Shown piece by piece: positions 18,060 to 28,438 of a stretch of DNA of 64,000 nt. The DNA is from Microbacterium timonense. Its GTDB lineage: Bacteria; Actinomycetota; Actinomycetes; Actinomycetales; Microbacteriaceae. Below the pieces are notes generated by a model. The model was given only the letters and a program-made list of their open reading frames with translations. It did no database searches and was not told where the DNA came from. Where the stretch lies: positions 1,046,977 through 1,110,976 of the forward strand of contig NZ_OLMV01000001.1 in NCBI RefSeq assembly GCF_900292075.1, given 5' to 3'. The position numbers were made by a program, and so were the translations under genes. Within the stretch, counting starts at the first letter, position 1, and every line of letters begins with the position of its first letter.

Positions 18060-19925
18060 TCAGCCGGCGAGGTCGGCCGGGTCGGTGACCGGCAGGCGAC
18101 AGGCGAAGTCGCGGCAGTCGTACGCCGCGGGCGCACCCGCGCGGGGGCGCTTGTCGGCGAACAGCTCGAAGCCGGCCGCCTCCCAGCGGCGCGCCTGGTC
18201 CTCCGAGACGATCGTCACGACATCGGCACGGATGCCGCGTGCTGCGACCTCCAACGGACCACCGCCCGGGGCGTGGTCTTGATCCGGCACCACGACGACC
18301 ACCTGCCGCGGCGCCGCGGCGAGGGCCGCCGCCGCACGCAGCATCGCGCCGAAGGCCAGCGGCTGCGCGAGCGCCGCCGGGGCGTAGGCAGCAACGATGC
18401 GCTCGGCCGACTCGCGATAGCGGTCGCCGGCGCCGAGCATCCAGAGGCGGACTGCCGCCTCGGCCAGCGATGCCGGCCCCGAGGGCTCGTCGCCGTCCGA
18501 GGCGGCATCGGGCGCCCCGATCCCCTGTTGCGTGAGCACAGGGTCCCCGCCGCCCGGGACGACGATCTCGCCCTCCGCACCGAGACACGAGTCCACCAGC
18601 TGCCTGGCCCGGACCGCGTACGCCACCTCTCCGGTCGCCGTCGCGAGGGCGGCGAGGCCGGCCGCCAGCTGCCCGTGGTCGGCGAGCGTCGCACGGGCGC
18701 GAGACGGGATCTCGTCGAGTGATGCGCGCGAGAGCCGGCCGTCGGTGCCGACGTTGACCTCGAGCACCGCGTCGGCGGCCCAGCGGGCGGCCTCGAGCCA
18801 CGACGTCTCGCCCAGGCGGAGGGCCGCGCGGGCGAGAGCGCCGATCGCGAGGCCGTTCCACCCGCTGACGACCTTGCCGTCGACCGCCGGTGGCTGCAGT
18901 CCGGCCCGCGCCTCGGCATCCCGCGCGTAGTATCCGCCCTCGCTGCGGACGCCGTCGATCCAGGATTCCGAGTCCTGAGCGGCACCGAACCCGCCGCCCG
19001 GCTGCTGCAGCACATCGATGAGGAAGCGGGCGATGCCGCGCGCGACATCGTGCCGCGGCGGCGCTGCGTCCATCGCGACGTCGAGCAGCTGGGCGTTGTC
19101 GGTCAGCATGCGTTCGTAGTGCGGCACCGTCCAATCCGGGCGGGTCGCGTACCGGAAGAAGCCGCCCTCCACCGGGTCGATGAGCTCCGATGCGGCCATC
19201 GCGGCGAGGGCGCGGTCGGCGACCGCCACCGCGTCGGCGGCGCGCTCGCGCACGACGGCGGTCTGCAGGAATCGCAGCGCCGTCGCGACCGGGAACTTCG
19301 GTGCGTTCGACGCGGGGTCGCCGAATCCTCCGTGGCGCGGATCCTCACGGGCTGCGAGCGACGTCGCGGCGACCGCGAGCTCATCGGCGGTGGGGACAGC
19401 GGCCTGCGTCGACCGGTCGCCCGCACGGGCCTGCGCGAGCGCGTCGGCGATGGCATCGGCCGTGGCATCGATCTCGTCACGGCGTTCGGTCCATGCCTCG
19501 CGCACGGCCGCGAGCACCTGACGGAACGCCGGCATGCCGGCGCGGGGTTGCGGAGGAAAGTACGTGCCCGCGTAGAATGGGCGCCCCTCGGGGGTGGTGA
19601 ACACCGTCAGCGGCCACCCGAGGTTGCGGGTGAACGCGGCTGCGGCGGCCATGTAGGCGGCGTCGACCTCGGGGTGCTCCTCGCGATCGACTTTGATGGA
19701 GACGAACCCGGCGTCCAGCTCGGCCGCTGTCACGGGATCGTCGAACGACTCCCGCGCCATCACGTGGCACCAGTGACACGTGGAGTATCCGATCGACACC
19801 ACGACCGGCACGTCGCGCCGCCGAGCCTCGGCGAACGCCTCCTCACCCCACGGGTACCACGCGACCGGATTGCCGGCGTGGGCTCTCAGGTACGGGCTCG
19901 TGGCGTGCTCGAGGCGTGGGTTCAC
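18060..19925 (-). CDS. Thioredoxin-domain protein (DUF255/YyaL, SSP411-like)
   Basis: A 621-residue protein of the widespread YyaL/Spata20 family: an N-terminal thioredoxin-like domain with CHWCH (about residues 50-54) and a long C-terminal six-hairpin (alpha/alpha barrel) domain like that of N-acylglucosamine epimerases. The N-terminal signature [20 protein letters not shown] is fully conserved. The family's reaction is not established; a link to carbohydrate or redox metabolism is inferred from the two folds. GGAGGAG lies 8 nt before the GTG start. The gene is followed by no obvious partner and is convergent with pmt (9 bp gap). Confidence 0.9.
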   Translation of the reverse strand: MNPRLEHATSPYLRAHAGNPVAWYPWGEEAFAEARRRDVPVVVSIGYSTCHWCHVMARESFDDPVTAAELDAGFVSIKVDREEHPEVDAAYMAAAAAFTRNLGWPLTVFTTPEGRPFYAGTYFPPQPRAGMPAFRQVLAAVREAWTERRDEIDATADAIADALAQARAGDRSTQAAVPTADELAVAATSLAAREDPRHGGFGDPASNAPKFPVATALRFLQTAVVRERAADAVAVADRALAAMAASELIDPVEGGFFRYATRPDWTVPHYERMLTDNAQLLDVAMDAAPPRHDVARGIARFLIDVLQQPGGGFGAAQDSESWIDGVRSEGGYYARDAEARAGLQPPAVDGKVVSGWNGLAIGALARAALRLGETSWLEAARWAADAVLEVNVGTDGRLSRASLDEIPSRARATLADHGQLAAGLAALATATGEVAYAVRARQLVDSCLGAEGEIVVPGGGDPVLTQQGIGAPDAASDGDEPSGPASLAEAAVRLWMLGAGDRYRESAERIVAAYAPAALAQPLAFGAMLRAAAALAAAPRQVVVVVPDQDHAPGGGPLEVAARGIRADVVTIVSEDQARRWEAAGFELFADKRPRAGAPAAYDCRDFACRLPVTDPADLAG

Positions 19926-19953
19926 GGCATTCGCTCCTCCCGCTCGCGAGAGG

Positions 19954-20793
<840 letters not shown>

Positions 20794-20796
20794 TCA

Positions 20797-20802
20797 AGCG
20801 TA
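20797..20802 (-). promoter_or_regulatory. -10 element of aldo/keto reductase
   Basis: TACGCT on the minus strand, 6 nt before the ATG at 20790. Confidence 0.55.
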
Positions 20803-20821
20803 GGACTGATCGGCGTCGCCC

Positions 20822-20850
20822 GTCGGGCGCGCCCGTCGGGCGCGCCCGAC
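20822..20850. repeat. Perfect 13-bp GC palindrome between divergent genes
   Basis: GTCGGGCGCGCCC (20822-20834) and GGGCGCGCCCGAC (20838-20850) are perfect inverses around a 3-nt gtc loop. The arms also read as two direct copies of CGTCGGGCGCGCC. The element sits upstream of both the aldo/keto reductase and hrpA promoters, so it is not a simple terminator for either. Confidence 0.6.
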
Positions 20851-20875
20851 ACGGCGAACCGACCCGGAGTCGGGA

Positions 20876-20881
20876 TACGAT
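20876..20881 (+). promoter_or_regulatory. -10 element of hrpA
   Basis: TACGAT, 8 nt before the ATG at 20890. Weak purine run GAAGG lies within the gap. Confidence 0.5.
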
Positions 20882-20889
20882 CGAAGGCT

Positions 20890-23800
20890 ATGTCCGCGCC
20901 CGAACCCGTCATCTCGTATCCGCCGGAGCTCCCCGTCAGCGCCGCGCGGGACGAGATCGCGCGCGCCATCCGCGACAACCAGGTCGTCATCGTCGCGGGC
21001 GCGACGGGGTCGGGCAAGACGACCCAGCTGCCCAAGATCGCCCTGGAGCTCGGGCGCACCCGGATCGCGCACACCCAGCCTCGCCGCATCGCGGCACGGA
21101 CGATCGCCGAACGCGTCGCCGAAGAGCTGCAGGTGCCGCTCGGCTCGACCGTCGGCTACAAGGTGCGCTTCACCGACAAGGTCTCGGACCAGACGCGCAT
21201 CGCGCTCATGACCGACGGCATCCTCCTCAACGAGATCCACCGGGACCGCCTGCTTCGCCGCTACGACACGATCATCGTCGACGAGGCGCACGAGCGGTCC
21301 CTCAATGTGGACTTCCTCCTGGGCTACCTCCACCGGATCCTGCCGAGGCGCCCCGACCTCAAGGTCATCATCACGAGCGCCACGATCGATCCGGAGAGCT
21401 TCGCCAAGCACTTCGCCACCCGGCCGGCCGGTTCCGGGAGCGAGCCTCAGCCTGCTCCGATCATCGAGGTCTCGGGGCGCACGTACCCCGTCGAAATCCG
21501 GTATCGGCCTCGCGCCCGCGCCGACCGGGAGGCCGACGGGTCCGACGACGTCGACGGCATCACCGCGGCGCTGCGCGAACTGGATCGAGAGGCGTCGGGC
21601 GACGTGCTGGTGTTCCTCCCGGGCGAGGCCGAGATCCGCGACGCGGCCGATGCGGTCCGCGGCATGTACGCGAAGGATGCCGCGCCCACCGAGGTGCTGC
21701 CCCTGTACGGCCGGCTCTCCGCCGCCGAGCAGCACCGCGTGTTCGAGCCGTCCGGCGTGGCGGGCGGGCGGCGCCGCGTCATCCTGGCGACCAACGTCGC
21801 CGAGACCAGCCTCACCGTTCCCGGCATCCGCTACGTCATCGACACCGGCACGGCGCGCATCTCGCGCTACAGCAACCGCAGCAAGGTGCAGCGGCTGCCC
21901 ATCGAGCCGGTGTCGCAGGCGTCGGCGCAGCAGCGATCCGGACGCGCCGGCCGCACCAGCCCCGGCATCGCGATCCGCCTCTACGCCGAGGACGACTTCA
22001 CCGCACGCCCGGAGTTCACCGAGCCGGAGATCCTGCGCACGAGCCTCGCCTCGGTCATCCTGCAGATGCTCTCGCTCGGCTTCGGCGACATCTCGTCGTT
22101 CCCCTTCCTCACACCTCCCGACTCGCGAGGCGTCAAGGCCGCGTTCGATCTGCTCGTCGAACTGGGGGCCGTCCGCCCGGCGAGCCGCGCGCGGTCCGCG
22201 CATGCGGAGTCAGGCCGCGGCGGCCGCGCACCGGACCGGCCGAGCCTGACCGAGCTGGGCCGCGAGATCGCGCGATTGCCCATCGACCCCCGGTTCGCGC
22301 GCATGCTCATCGAGGCGCGGCGCACCGGCGTGCTGCGAGACGTGCTCGCGATCGTCGCGGGGCTGTCGATCCAAGACGTCCGCGAGCGGCCCGAGGACCG
22401 CCGCGAGGAGGCGGACCGCCTGCACGCGCGGTTCACCGATCCCACCAGCGACTTCCTGAGCCTGCTGAACCTGTGGAACCACCTGCAGCAGAAGCAGGTC
22501 GAGCTCGGTTCGAGCGCCTTCCGCCGCCTGTGCCGCGCCGAGCACCTCAACTACGTGCGGGTGCGGGAATGGGCCGACGTGCACCGTCAGCTCAGCGCCC
22601 TGGTGGGTGCGCCGCGACCTTCGACGCGACCACGGGGCGATGGCGGGGATGCCGCGAACCCCGACGACATCCACAAGGCGATCCTCTCGGGCCTGCTGTC
22701 GCACCTGGGGCTCCTGGACGAACGCACCGCGGCCCCGGCGGCGCGCGGCCGAGGCGGCACGCCGGACCGCGCCGAGCAGCGCCGCAACGCAGAGTATCTC
22801 GGCTCTCGTGGCACCCGGTTCGCCATCTTCCCCGGCTCCGGCCTGCGCAAGAAGCGACCGACTGCCGTGATGGCGGCGGAGCTCGTCGAGACCAGCCGGC
22901 TGTTCGCCCGCACCGTCGCCGCCGTCGACCCCGCGTGGGCTGAGCCCCTGGCCGGCGACCTGGCGAAGCGTTCGCTGAGCGAGCCGCACTGGTCCAAGAG
23001 CGCGGGCGCGGCATCCGCCTACGAGAAGGTGACGCTGTTCGGTCTGGAGATCGTGCCCAAGCGCCGGGTGCAGCTGGCCCGCTTCGACCGGCCGCTCGCG
23101 CGCGAGTTGTTCGTGCGCCACGCGCTCGTGGAGGGCGACTGGGATCCGCCCGGTTCGCTGAGCACCACCCAGGGCGACAAGCGCCTGATGGCGTTCGAGC
23201 GCCGCAACCGGGAGCTGCGCCGCCGGCTCGAGAAGATCGAGGAGCGCGAGCGCCGTCGCGACATCCTCGTCGGCGATGAGGCCGTCTTCCGCTTCTACGA
23301 CGCCCGCATCCCGCGGGACGTGTTCGACGCCCGGTCCTTCGAAGCGTGGTGGAAGGATGCCTCGACCCGCACGCCGCGGCTGCTCGACATGAGCGAGGCC
23401 GACCTCGTCGACGAGGCCTCGCGCGGGGACGAACGGGACTTCCCGGCACGCTGGCAGCAGGGTGATCAGGTGCTGTCCCTCGCGTACCGCTTCGAACCCG
23501 GCGCCCCCGACGACGGCGTGACGGTCGTGGTGCCGCTGGCTCTGCTCGCCCAGCTGCGCCCCGACGGCTTCGACTGGCAGGTGCCCGGCATGCGGGACGA
23601 GCTCATCACGGCGCTGCTGCGCGCCCTGCCCAAGGCGATCCGCCGCCACGTCGTGCCCGCAGCGGACTGGGCGGCGACCTTCTCGGCAGAGCTGGCCGGC
23701 GACGGGCCCGAATCGCATGAGGGCCTGCCGCCCGCGGGGCTGCGTCAGGCGCTCGCGGCGCGGATCCAGCGCGTCGCGAACCAGCCGGTGAGCGCCGCCG

Positions 23801-24903
23801 ACTTCGACCTGGAGCGGGTTCCCGCCCACCTTCTGGTGTCATTCCGGGCGGTGGACGAACGCGGCCGCGCCGTCGGCTCGGATCGCGACCTCGGCGCCTT
23901 GCAGGCGCGGCTGGCCGATCGAGCCCGCGCGTCGGTCTCACGCTCGCTGAGCCGGCAACGGCCCGCAGCCGCTCCGGCCGCCGCGTCCGGCCCGCGGCCG
24001 GCCCCCGACGCCCCCACGACGGCGGGCGCGGCGTTCGCCGAGCGCAACGGCCTCACCGACTGGACGTTCGGCGACCTCCCCGAGGTGGTGGACACCAAGG
24101 TGGCAGGCGGGGTGGTCCGCGGCTATCCCGCGATCGTGGACGAGGGCAGCGCGGTCGCCCTCCGGATCGAGGCCACCCCCGAAGCCGCCGCACGCGCCAC
24201 GCACGCCGGAATGCGCCGGCTGGCGCTGCTCGCGGTCGCCTCCCCCACCGCCTATGTGCTCGAGCACCTCACCTCGGCCGAGAAGCTCGCGCTCGCGGCA
24301 TCCCCCTACCCCTCCGCGAAGGCCCTGGTGGAGGACTGCCGGGTGGCCGTGGCCGATGCCGTCATCGCGCGCACCGCGACCGACGGCGTCGTGCGCACAC
24401 GCGCCGCCTTCGAGACCGTCCGCGACGCCCTGTCGGCAGTCGTCGTCGACGAGCTGTTCCGGACGGTGTCGCTCGTCGCCCGTATCCTCACCGCGACCCG
24501 CGACGTGGAGCGCGCCATGCGCGACGCGAACTCGCTCACGCTGCTCGGAGCACTGGGTGACATCAAGGGCCAGCTGGCGGGCCTGGTCTTCCCGGCCTTC
24601 GCGTCGCGCACCGGCCTGGACCGGCTTGCGCAGCTGCCGCGCTACCTGCGGGCGGCACTGGAGCGCGTGCGCACCCTGTCGGACAATCCCGGCCGTGACC
24701 GGCAGCGCATGACCGAGTTCGAGCGGGCCGCGGCCGTCTTCGCAGACGCGGGCGGCGTCATCCCCCTCGAGGAGGACGCCCCCGCCTCGCTGGTCCACGC
24801 CCGGTGGCTCCTCGAGGAGTACCGTGTGAGCCTGTTCGCACAGTCTCTCGGCACCGCCGAGCCGGTCTCGCTGCAGCGGATCCAGCGCGCGCTGCGGGAG
24901 TGA
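20890..24903 (+). CDS. hrpA: ATP-dependent RNA helicase HrpA
   Basis: A 1,337-residue DEAH-box helicase of the HrpA type, acting on mRNA or ribosomes; in E. coli it helps resolve stalled ribosomes. Walker A GATGSGKTTQLPK is at about residue 37, then DEAHERSLN (about 133), SATIDPESF, and motif VI QRSGRAGRTSPG (about 350). Helicase-associated 2 and OB-fold regions follow, and the DUF3418 C-terminal domain occupies roughly the last 580 residues, with a proline/alanine-rich linker near residue 1020. ATG at 20890 is chosen over the long upstream extension, which has no similarity. Length is normal for the family. Confidence 0.95.
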   Translation: MSAPEPVISYPPELPVSAARDEIARAIRDNQVVIVAGATGSGKTTQLPKIALELGRTRIAHTQPRRIAARTIAERVAEELQVPLGSTVGYKVRFTDKVSDQTRIALMTDGILLNEIHRDRLLRRYDTIIVDEAHERSLNVDFLLGYLHRILPRRPDLKVIITSATIDPESFAKHFATRPAGSGSEPQPAPIIEVSGRTYPVEIRYRPRARADREADGSDDVDGITAALRELDREASGDVLVFLPGEAEIRDAADAVRGMYAKDAAPTEVLPLYGRLSAAEQHRVFEPSGVAGGRRRVILATNVAETSLTVPGIRYVIDTGTARISRYSNRSKVQRLPIEPVSQASAQQRSGRAGRTSPGIAIRLYAEDDFTARPEFTEPEILRTSLASVILQMLSLGFGDISSFPFLTPPDSRGVKAAFDLLVELGAVRPASRARSAHAESGRGGRAPDRPSLTELGREIARLPIDPRFARMLIEARRTGVLRDVLAIVAGLSIQDVRERPEDRREEADRLHARFTDPTSDFLSLLNLWNHLQQKQVELGSSAFRRLCRAEHLNYVRVREWADVHRQLSALVGAPRPSTRPRGDGGDAANPDDIHKAILSGLLSHLGLLDERTAAPAARGRGGTPDRAEQRRNAEYLGSRGTRFAIFPGSGLRKKRPTAVMAAELVETSRLFARTVAAVDPAWAEPLAGDLAKRSLSEPHWSKSAGAASAYEKVTLFGLEIVPKRRVQLARFDRPLARELFVRHALVEGDWDPPGSLSTTQGDKRLMAFERRNRELRRRLEKIEERERRRDILVGDEAVFRFYDARIPRDVFDARSFEAWWKDASTRTPRLLDMSEADLVDEASRGDERDFPARWQQGDQVLSLAYRFEPGAPDDGVTVVVPLALLAQLRPDGFDWQVPGMRDELITALLRALPKAIRRHVVPAADWAATFSAELAGDGPESHEGLPPAGLRQALAARIQRVANQPVSAADFDLERVPAHLLVSFRAVDERGRAVGSDRDLGALQARLADRARASVSRSLSRQRPAAAPAAASGPRPAPDAPTTAGAAFAERNGLTDWTFGDLPEVVDTKVAGGVVRGYPAIVDEGSAVALRIEATPEAAARATHAGMRRLALLAVASPTAYVLEHLTSAEKLALAASPYPSAKALVEDCRVAVADAVIARTATDGVVRTRAAFETVRDALSAVVVDELFRTVSLVARILTATRDVERAMRDANSLTLLGALGDIKGQLAGLVFPAFASRTGLDRLAQLPRYLRAALERVRTLSDNPGRDRQRMTEFERAAAVFADAGGVIPLEEDAPASLVHARWLLEEYRVSLFAQSLGTAEPVSLQRIQRALRE

Positions 24904-24952
24904 GCGGCCGGCGCCAGGAATGCCGGATCCCCCACGAGGAGTTGCCCCCACC

Positions 24953-25894
24953 ATGACCACCGCCATCGCGTACACGCAGCTCGGAGGCCCCGAGGTCCTG
25001 CAGCAGATCACGATCGCCGATCCGGTCCCCGGTCCGGGCGAGGTGGCCGTCCACGTCGCCGCCGTCGGGGTGAACCCCATCGAGGCCAAGCTCCGCAGCG
25101 GGGCACGGCCCTCGGCGCCGATCACCGAGCCGCGTCGGCTGGGGGCTGACGGTGCCGGCGTCGTGACGGCGGTCGGCGAGGGCGTGGACGGCTTCCGGCC
25201 GGGCGATCCTGTCGTCTTCGCCGGGGCGTCGGGCGCCTACGCGAGCGACCTCGTCGTCGCCGCCTCGCGCGTGTTCGCCCGCCCAGCGCAGGTCAGCGCC
25301 GCACAGGGTGCAGCGCTGGGCATCCCGGTCGGCACGGCCTACCAGACTCTCCGGTCGCTCGGCGTGGGCGCGGGCGACACGCTCCTGGTCCACGGCGGCT
25401 CCGGCGCCGTCGGAGCGGCGCTCATCCAGTTCGCGGTGCTGTGGGGCGCGGCGGTCGTCGCCACGTCGTCCGAGCGCCGATCCGAGCGGGTGCGCGCCCT
25501 CGGCGCCACCCCTGTCCGCTACGGTGACGGCCTGGCCGACCGCGTCCGCGCCGCGGCCCCGCGCGGCATCACCGTCGCCATCGACGCCGCGGGCACCGAC
25601 GAGGCGCTGCAGACCTCGCTCGAACTCGTGGCGGACCACGAGCGCATCGCCACGCTGGTGCGGGGGCGGGATGCCGCAGGCCTCGGCATCCGCGCCTTCT
25701 CGGGCGGCTCGCCCGAGCCGCTGACCGCGCAGCAGCAGGCCTGGCGTACCGAGGCGGTGCCGGTGGCCCTCGCGCTCATGGCGGCGGATCGCTTCACGGT
25801 CGAACTCGGACCGTCGTTCGCACTCGCCGACGCCGCCGACGCGCACCGAGCGGTCGAAGAAGGCGTCGACGGCAAGATCACACTGGTGCCGTGA
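24953..25894 (+). CDS. NADP-dependent quinone oxidoreductase (zinc-free MDR)
   Basis: A 313-residue medium-chain dehydrogenase/reductase of the quinone-reductase group. It has the N-terminal GroES-like domain (GPGEVAVHVAAVGVNPIE) and a Rossmann domain with VHGGSGAVGAALIQ at about residues 146-160. The structural and catalytic zinc cysteines are missing, as expected for this subgroup. It probably reduces quinones or enones with NADPH. I chose the ATG at 24953: GAGGAG lies 11 nt upstream, and an earlier in-frame ATG (24920) only adds residues without similarity. It begins 49 bp after hrpA and may be cotranscribed with it. Confidence 0.87.
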   Translation: MTTAIAYTQLGGPEVLQQITIADPVPGPGEVAVHVAAVGVNPIEAKLRSGARPSAPITEPRRLGADGAGVVTAVGEGVDGFRPGDPVVFAGASGAYASDLVVAASRVFARPAQVSAAQGAALGIPVGTAYQTLRSLGVGAGDTLLVHGGSGAVGAALIQFAVLWGAAVVATSSERRSERVRALGATPVRYGDGLADRVRAAAPRGITVAIDAAGTDEALQTSLELVADHERIATLVRGRDAAGLGIRAFSGGSPEPLTAQQQAWRTEAVPVALALMAADRFTVELGPSFALADAADAHRAVEEGVDGKITLVP

Positions 25895-25993
25895 CCGGCG
25901 GGGCGTCCCCTTCCGGCGACGCCCGACCGCGACCGGTGGATGCCCGAGCGCAACAGTTCGACACACGAGCAGCATCGTGAGGCGGCGCGGCTC

Positions 25994-25999
25994 GACAAT
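25994..25999 (+). promoter_or_regulatory. -10 element of metY
   Basis: GACAAT, 7 nt before the ATG at 26007. It decides between three in-frame starts (25977 GTG, 25998 ATG, 26007 ATG). Confidence 0.4.
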
Positions 26000-26006
26000 G
26001 GTCCGT

Positions 26007-27389
26007 ATGCCGGAATCCGTCAGCGCTTCCGCGGCGCCGCCATCCGCCGCCGCTCGCTCCTTCGCGACCGCGCAGGTGCAGGCCGGATTCGACTCCCGCG
26101 TCGCCGAGAACACCGCGGTGCCCTCGATCCATCAGTCCAACGGGTTCGAGTTCCGCTCGCTCGCCGAGGCGCGCGAGCTGTTCGCCCTCCGTAAGGACGG
26201 CAACATCTACAGTCGCGCCGCCAACCCCACGGTGCTCGTCTTCGAGCGCCGCGTCGCGGAACTGGAGGGCGGCATCGGGGCGGCCGGCGTCGCCTCCGGT
26301 CAGGCCGCCGTGGCAGTGGCGCTGCTGGCACTGGCCAAGCAGGGCGAGCACATCGTGGCGGCACGGCAGCTCTACGGCGGGACGATCGACCTGCTGCAGG
26401 ACACGTTCGCCGACTGGGGCATCGAGGTCACCTTCGTCGACCAAGACGACCTCGCGGAATGGCAGGCGGCTGTCCGCCCGACCACGCGGGCACTGTTCGC
26501 GGAGTCCATCTCCAACCCGATCGCGCAGGTGCTCGACCTCGGCGCGGTCGCCGCGATCGCCCGGCGCGCGGGGGTGCCGCTGGTGATCGACAACACGGTC
26601 GCAACGCCCTATCTGCAGCGGGCCAAGGACTTCGGCGCCGACATCGTGGTCCACTCGGCGACGAAGTTCCTGGGCGGGCACGGCACCTCGCTCGGCGGGG
26701 TCGTGGTCGACCTCGGCACGTTCGACTTCACGGCCGAGCCGCACCGGTGGCCGCAGCTCACCCAGACCTACCCGCGCGTCCCGCAGGGCAGCCTCGTCGA
26801 GCGGTTCGGCGCCGGCGGATCGCCCTACATCGCGCTGGTGAAGACGAAGTACGTGCACGACCTGGGGCCTTCCCTGTCGGCGTTCAATGCGTTCCAGCTG
26901 CTTCAGGGCCTGGAGACCCTTGACCTGCGGATGCAGCGCCATACCGCGAGCGCGCTGACCGTCGCGCGCTTCCTCGAGACGCATCCCGCCGTCGCGCGGG
27001 TTCATCACCCGGGCCTGGAATCGAGCCCGTGGCGCGAATCCGCCTCGCGCTACCTGCCCCGCGGCGCGAGCTCGGTCTTCGCGTTCGACGTGCACGCCAC
27101 CGGCGACCCCGAGGCCGACTTCCGGCGCGTGGAGGAGCTCATCGCTCGCCTCCGCGTCATCCGGCTCGTCGCGAACATCGGCGATGCGCGCAGCCTCGTC
27201 GCCCACCCGGCCTCCATGACGCACAGCCACATGTCGCCTCAGCAGCTGGCCGAGGCGCACATCGGCGCCACGACCGTGCGGCTGTCGATCGGCCTGGAGG
27301 ATCCGCAAGACCTCGTCGCGGATCTCGCCGGCGCCCTCGACCCCATCGCCGAGGCCGAACGACGGCCGGTGGCCGCCGCCGCCCGCTGA
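26007..27389 (+). CDS. metY: O-acetylhomoserine sulfhydrylase (Cys/Met metabolism PLP enzyme)
   Basis: A PLP-dependent enzyme of the Cys/Met family (about 460 residues), expected to make homocysteine from O-acetylhomoserine and sulfide in methionine synthesis. Visible motifs: YSRAANPTVLVFERRVAELEGG near residue 70, VIDNTVATPYL (PLP-contact Asp), and the PLP lysine in HSATKFLGGHGTSLGG. The C-terminal SVGLEDP-like motif reads LSIGLEDPQDL. It is annotated from the ATG at 26007 because GACAAT is 7 nt upstream; starts at 25977 or 25998 remain possible. A trans-sulfuration gamma-synthase cannot be fully excluded, but the length and KFLGGHG context favour MetY. Confidence 0.9.
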   Translation: MPESVSASAAPPSAAARSFATAQVQAGFDSRVAENTAVPSIHQSNGFEFRSLAEARELFALRKDGNIYSRAANPTVLVFERRVAELEGGIGAAGVASGQAAVAVALLALAKQGEHIVAARQLYGGTIDLLQDTFADWGIEVTFVDQDDLAEWQAAVRPTTRALFAESISNPIAQVLDLGAVAAIARRAGVPLVIDNTVATPYLQRAKDFGADIVVHSATKFLGGHGTSLGGVVVDLGTFDFTAEPHRWPQLTQTYPRVPQGSLVERFGAGGSPYIALVKTKYVHDLGPSLSAFNAFQLLQGLETLDLRMQRHTASALTVARFLETHPAVARVHHPGLESSPWRESASRYLPRGASSVFAFDVHATGDPEADFRRVEELIARLRVIRLVANIGDARSLVAHPASMTHSHMSPQQLAEAHIGATTVRLSIGLEDPQDLVADLAGALDPIAEAERRPVAAAAR

Positions 27390-27414
27390 GCGTCGCGGAG
27401 TCCGCCGCTCCCGC

Positions 27415-27420
27415 TAGCCT
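27415..27420 (+). promoter_or_regulatory. -10 element of Gfo/Idh gene
   Basis: TAGCCT, 6 nt before the ATG at 27427. Confidence 0.6.
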
Positions 27421-27426
27421 CGTGCT

Positions 27427-28437
27427 ATGACCTCACCGTCCGACTCGCCAGGCGGCACTGCGCTGCGCTGGGGCATCCTCGGTCCCGGCGGCATCGCGCG
27501 GGCCTTCACCAGCGACCTGCGAACGGCCGGCCTCGACGTGGCCGCCGTCGGTTCCCGCCGGCAAGAGAACGCCGACGCGTTCGCGGCTGACTTCGAAATC
27601 CCGCACGCACACGGGTCGTACGAGGACCTCGTCGCCGACCCCACCGTCGACATCGTCTACATCGCCACCCCCCACCCGCTGCACGCCGCCAACGCGCTGC
27701 TCGCGCTGGACGCCGGCAAGCACGTCCTCGTCGAGAAGCCCTTCACCATCAACGCCGTGGAGGCGGCGGCCGTGCGCGATGCGGCGGCAGAACGCGGTCT
27801 GCTCGCGATGGAGGCGATGTGGACGCGGTACCTGCCGCACATGGTCCGCGTCCGTGAGCTCGTGCGGTCGGGGGCGCTCGGCGAGGTCCGGGCCGTCACC
27901 GCCGACCACACCCAGCTGCTGCCGAGCGATCCCGCCCACCGGCTCAACGCGCTGGAGCTGGGCGGAGGGGCACTGCTCGACCTCGGCATCTACCCGATCT
28001 CGTTCGCGTGGGACATCCTCGGCGAGCCGCTGTCGATCGCCGCGTCCGCGCGGCTGGGCGAGACCGGCGCCGACACCGAGGTCGCCACCGTCATGGCCCA
28101 CGCCTCCGGTGCCCTGTCGACCTCGCTGTCGGCGTCCCGCGCCGCGGGACCGAACACCGCCTCGATCATCGGCACGCAGGCGCGCATCGACATCGACCCG
28201 GTCTGGTATTCCGCCACGTCCTTCCGCCTGGTCGCCCCCGACGGCACCGTCCGCGAAGAGTTCCGCTCCCACGGCGCCGGCCGCGGGATGCAGTATCAGG
28301 CACTGGCCGCCGCGCGGTACCTCGCGGAGGGCCGCACCGACTCCGACGTGCTGCCCGTCGACGAGAGCGTCGCGATCATGGCGACGCTCGACGAGATCCG
28401 TGCGCTCGTGGGCGTGCGCTACCCCGGGGAGGAGTGA
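27427..28437 (+). CDS. Gfo/Idh/MocA family oxidoreductase
   Basis: A 336-residue NAD(P)-dependent sugar or polyol dehydrogenase. The Rossmann fingerprint is GPGGIARAFTSDL (about residues 19-31). The conserved catalytic region EKPFTINAVEA (Glu-Lys-Pro, about 100) and the C-terminal beta-sheet domain with GGGALLDLGIYPI are typical of the family; an M-W-T-R-Y-L-P motif is shared with trans-1,2-dihydrobenzene-diol dehydrogenase-like members. Substrate unknown. A leaderless promoter is seen. Its stop codon is one nucleotide before the NYN gene, so the two are one transcript. Confidence 0.9.
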   Translation: MTSPSDSPGGTALRWGILGPGGIARAFTSDLRTAGLDVAAVGSRRQENADAFAADFEIPHAHGSYEDLVADPTVDIVYIATPHPLHAANALLALDAGKHVLVEKPFTINAVEAAAVRDAAAERGLLAMEAMWTRYLPHMVRVRELVRSGALGEVRAVTADHTQLLPSDPAHRLNALELGGGALLDLGIYPISFAWDILGEPLSIAASARLGETGADTEVATVMAHASGALSTSLSASRAAGPNTASIIGTQARIDIDPVWYSATSFRLVAPDGTVREEFRSHGAGRGMQYQALAAARYLAEGRTDSDVLPVDESVAIMATLDEIRALVGVRYPGEE

Positions 28438-28438
28438 C

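Noticed and set aside
20820..20850. Intrinsic terminator
   Set aside because: Both flanking genes are transcribed away from the hairpin, so there is no transcript for it to end.
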